From positions 124,001 to 188,000 of the forward strand of contig NZ_VFJB01000006.1 in assembly GCF_008362905.1 (NCBI RefSeq): a DNA stretch of 64,000 nucleotides, in the 5' to 3' direction. Shown here in pieces: positions 62,190-64,000 of the stretch (position 1 is its first letter; each line of letters starts with the position of its first letter). The stretch comes from Deferribacter autotrophicus. Its GTDB lineage: Bacteria; Chrysiogenota; Deferribacteres; Deferribacterales; Deferribacteraceae. The translations under genes were made by a program, and so were the position numbers. The notes under the pieces were generated by a model that was not told the origin of the DNA, searched no databases, and saw only the letters and a program-made list of their open reading frames with translations.

Positions 62190-64000
62190 TTAAGTTTTGT
62201 AAGTAAAAATTCTTAATGAATTCAGTATTGCAAGGAGTGCTACACCCACATCAGCAAAGACTGCTTCCCACATTGTGGCAACACCAAATATTCCAAGGAT
62301 GATGAAAATTCCTTTTACACTAAGAGAAAATATAATGTTTTCCTTTGCAATTTTTTTTGTATGTTTTGCTATTTTAATAGCTTTTGGAATAGCTAAAGGG
62401 TTATCATCCATAATTACAATATCAGCAGCCTCAATAGCTGCATCTGAGCCCACTCCACCCATTGCGATACCGATATCGCTTAAGGCTATAACGGGAGCAT
62501 CATTGATACCATCCCCTGCAAAAACCACTCGTTGTTTTTCAGACAGTTTGTCTTTTATCTCTTTTAATTTATCCACTTTATCTTGAGGTAGCAGACCTGC
62601 ATAAAATTCATCTATATTCAGTTTGTCAGCAATTTTTTTCGCAGCGTTAAAATTGTCTCCAGTGAGCATTATGACTTTATTTACTCCTACCTGTTTAAGT
62701 TTGTTTACAACCTGTAGAGATTCCTCTTTTATCTCATCATCGATGAGGATGTATCCTAAAAATTTACCATCCACAGCCACGTAAACTACAGAATGCTCTA
62801 CGTCGCAATCATCATGAGGTATACCTTTCATATGCATCAATCCATCATTTCCCACCAGAATTGTTTTTCCGTTTACGACAGCTTTCAATCCATAACCTTT
62901 TATTTCTTCAAATGATTCAATCTTTGATTTATCTATCGGCTGTCCAAATGATTTAACAATTACTTCTGCTACCGGGTGATTCGAATTTATTTCTGCATAA
63001 GCAGCATACTTTAAAATTTCATCTTCTGATGCTCCATTTTTTGTGACAATTCTGTTTATTTTAAATACCCCTTTTGTAAGTGTTCCAGTTTTATCAAATG
63101 CTACCACTTCAGTATCAGTAAGTGCTTCTAGGTAGTTGCTCCCTTTTACAAGAATACCATTTTTAGCAGATTTCCCAATTCCTGAGAAATAGGAGAGCGG
63201 GATAGAAATCACAAGAGCGCATGGACATGAAATGACAAGGAGTATCAGTGCGCGGTAAATCCAGTTTGCATAGGTTTGATTTGGAAGTATTATTGGGGGA
63301 ATAAAAGCTATGAAAAGTGCAGTAAAAACTACAAATGGTGTGTAGTATCTTGCAAATTTTGTGATGAACTGTTCAGTTTTTGACTTCCTGCTGGAAGCTT
63401 CTTCCACAAGTTCTAATATCTTTGCTATTGTGGAATCCTTGTATTCTTTTGTGACTTTTATTTTCAAAAGACCGCTTTCATTTATCATTCCTGATAAGAT
63501 GTCTTCCCCTGCCTTTACTCTTTTTGGAACAAATTCTCCTGTAAGTGCAGAAGTGTTCACGAAACTGCTTCCTTCTACAACCACTCCATCTAAAGGTATT
63601 TTTTCTCCTGGTTTTACAAGTATTATATCTCCTATTTTAACTTCTTCTGGGGTCACTGTAATATAAGTATCGTTTTTAATAATATTTACAGTTTCAGGTT
63701 TTAGATTGAGCAGGTTCTTAATAGATTTTCTTGATCTACCGACTGCTAAATTTTGAAGATATTCCCCTACGTTGTAAAAGAGCATTACTGCTACAGCTTC
63801 CGGTAATTCTTTAATGGCAATGGCACCGATTGTAGCTATCAAAATTAGAAAGTTTTCATCAAAAATCTGTTTGTTTTTAATATTTTTAGCTGCTTTGAGT
63901 ATTACAGGATAACCTATAATGAAGTAGGGGGTTAGAAAGGCTGTATATTCAAAGAGAGGATAAGCTGATAGTTTTGATTTGTAAAAAAGAGAGATTGTAA
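62190..64000 (-). CDS. Heavy-metal P-type ATPase, Zn/Cd/Co type (5' end outside window)
   Basis: Membrane efflux ATPase. The frame stays open from 63842 to the right edge, so the N-terminus (usually metal-binding domain and first helices) is missing. Motifs: TGEFVPK (actuator), SCPCALVIS (CPC metal site), DKTGTLTKG (phosphorylated Asp), NSNHPVAE (HP locus), MLTGDN and GDGINDAP. The SCPCALVISIP context and the C-terminal pair resemble ZntA/CadA rather than copper pumps. At least 602 codons in view. The stop is 44 nt from the convergent kinase gene. Physiologic substrate uncertain. Confidence 0.94.
   Translation of the reverse strand, partial: TISLFYKSKLSAYPLFEYTAFLTPYFIIGYPVILKAAKNIKNKQIFDENFLILIATIGAIAIKELPEAVAVMLFYNVGEYLQNLAVGRSRKSIKNLLNLKPETVNIIKNDTYITVTPEEVKIGDIILVKPGEKIPLDGVVVEGSSFVNTSALTGEFVPKRVKAGEDILSGMINESGLLKIKVTKEYKDSTIAKILELVEEASSRKSKTEQFITKFARYYTPFVVFTALFIAFIPPIILPNQTYANWIYRALILLVISCPCALVISIPLSYFSGIGKSAKNGILVKGSNYLEALTDTEVVAFDKTGTLTKGVFKINRIVTKNGASEDEILKYAAYAEINSNHPVAEVIVKSFGQPIDKSKIESFEEIKGYGLKAVVNGKTILVGNDGLMHMKGIPHDDCDVEHSVVYVAVDGKFLGYILIDDEIKEESLQVVNKLKQVGVNKVIMLTGDNFNAAKKIADKLNIDEFYAGLLPQDKVDKLKEIKDKLSEKQRVVFAGDGINDAPVIALSDIGIAMGGVGSDAAIEAADIVIMDDNPLAIPKAIKIAKHTKKIAKENIIFSLSVKGIFIILGIFGVATMWEAVFADVGVALLAILNSLRIFTYKT

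Overview
The window reads as a contiguous piece of an AT-rich (roughly one third G+C by eye), Gram-negative, anaerobic bacterial chromosome. Kdo, heptose and lipid A genes indicate an outer membrane. A Hyb-type [NiFe] hydrogenase and a polysulfide/thiosulfate reductase-like molybdoenzyme indicate respiration of H2 with sulfur compounds or a similar acceptor. Gene content and style fit the Deferribacteres (Deferribacter or a relative); this is my inference from memory and not a search result. Genes are packed tightly, many overlap by 1-30 nt, and GTG/TTG starts are common.

Region 1 (1-24.2 kb, all + strand) is housekeeping: prepilin peptidase, tyrS, a DUF1015 protein, ugd, lepA-lepB, a small membrane protein, then pyrH-frr-uppS-cdsA-dxr-rseP, a DnaQ-like exonuclease, parA-parB-bactofilin, tpiA-secG, an oligopeptide ABC importer lacking its ATPases, and an envelope cluster (DegT aminotransferase, DUF374 acyltransferase, waaA, LpxL-like acyltransferase, gmhB). 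A bidirectional terminator closes it.

Region 2 (24.2-31.5 kb) holds an ActP-type symporter with its DUF485 partner on the - strand, a divergent cNMP/CBS/DUF294 protein, rpmB, a frameshifted small ORF and a large PAS/GAF hybrid histidine kinase. A 229-bp foldback element (31560-31788) lies beside the kinase start.

Region 3 (31.8-44.5 kb, + strand) is an aromatic amino acid supraoperon (pheA-hisC-aroF-tyrA-aroA-cmk-ispH-rpsA) with an apparently leaderless promoter, followed by a Ca2+/cation antiporter, sppA, comM and a small secreted protein.

Region 4 (44.5-64 kb) is the accessory, energy-metabolism part. A 0.9-kb gene-poor stretch carries a feoA remnant, a broken ORF and two operator-like palindromes. 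Then come hybOABCD, a second decayed stretch with a perfect hairpin, an AAA/DUF4143 ATPase with an apparently leaderless and operator-covered promoter, a cluster of stem-loops, a three-subunit Mo-oxidoreductase operon (- strand), feoAB behind a 24-bp palindrome overlapping its -10 box, a periplasmic-sensing hybrid histidine kinase, and a Zn/Cd-type P-type ATPase running off the window end. Hydrogenase would feed electrons through quinone to the Mo-reductase, and FeoAB would supply the iron these FeS enzymes need.

No rRNA, tRNA, CRISPR array, intact insertion sequence or prophage was seen. No wholly new multi-gene system is evident. The best leads are the foldback element, the two leaderless promoters with their operators, the palindromes of the iron/hydrogen region, and the decayed gene fragments.
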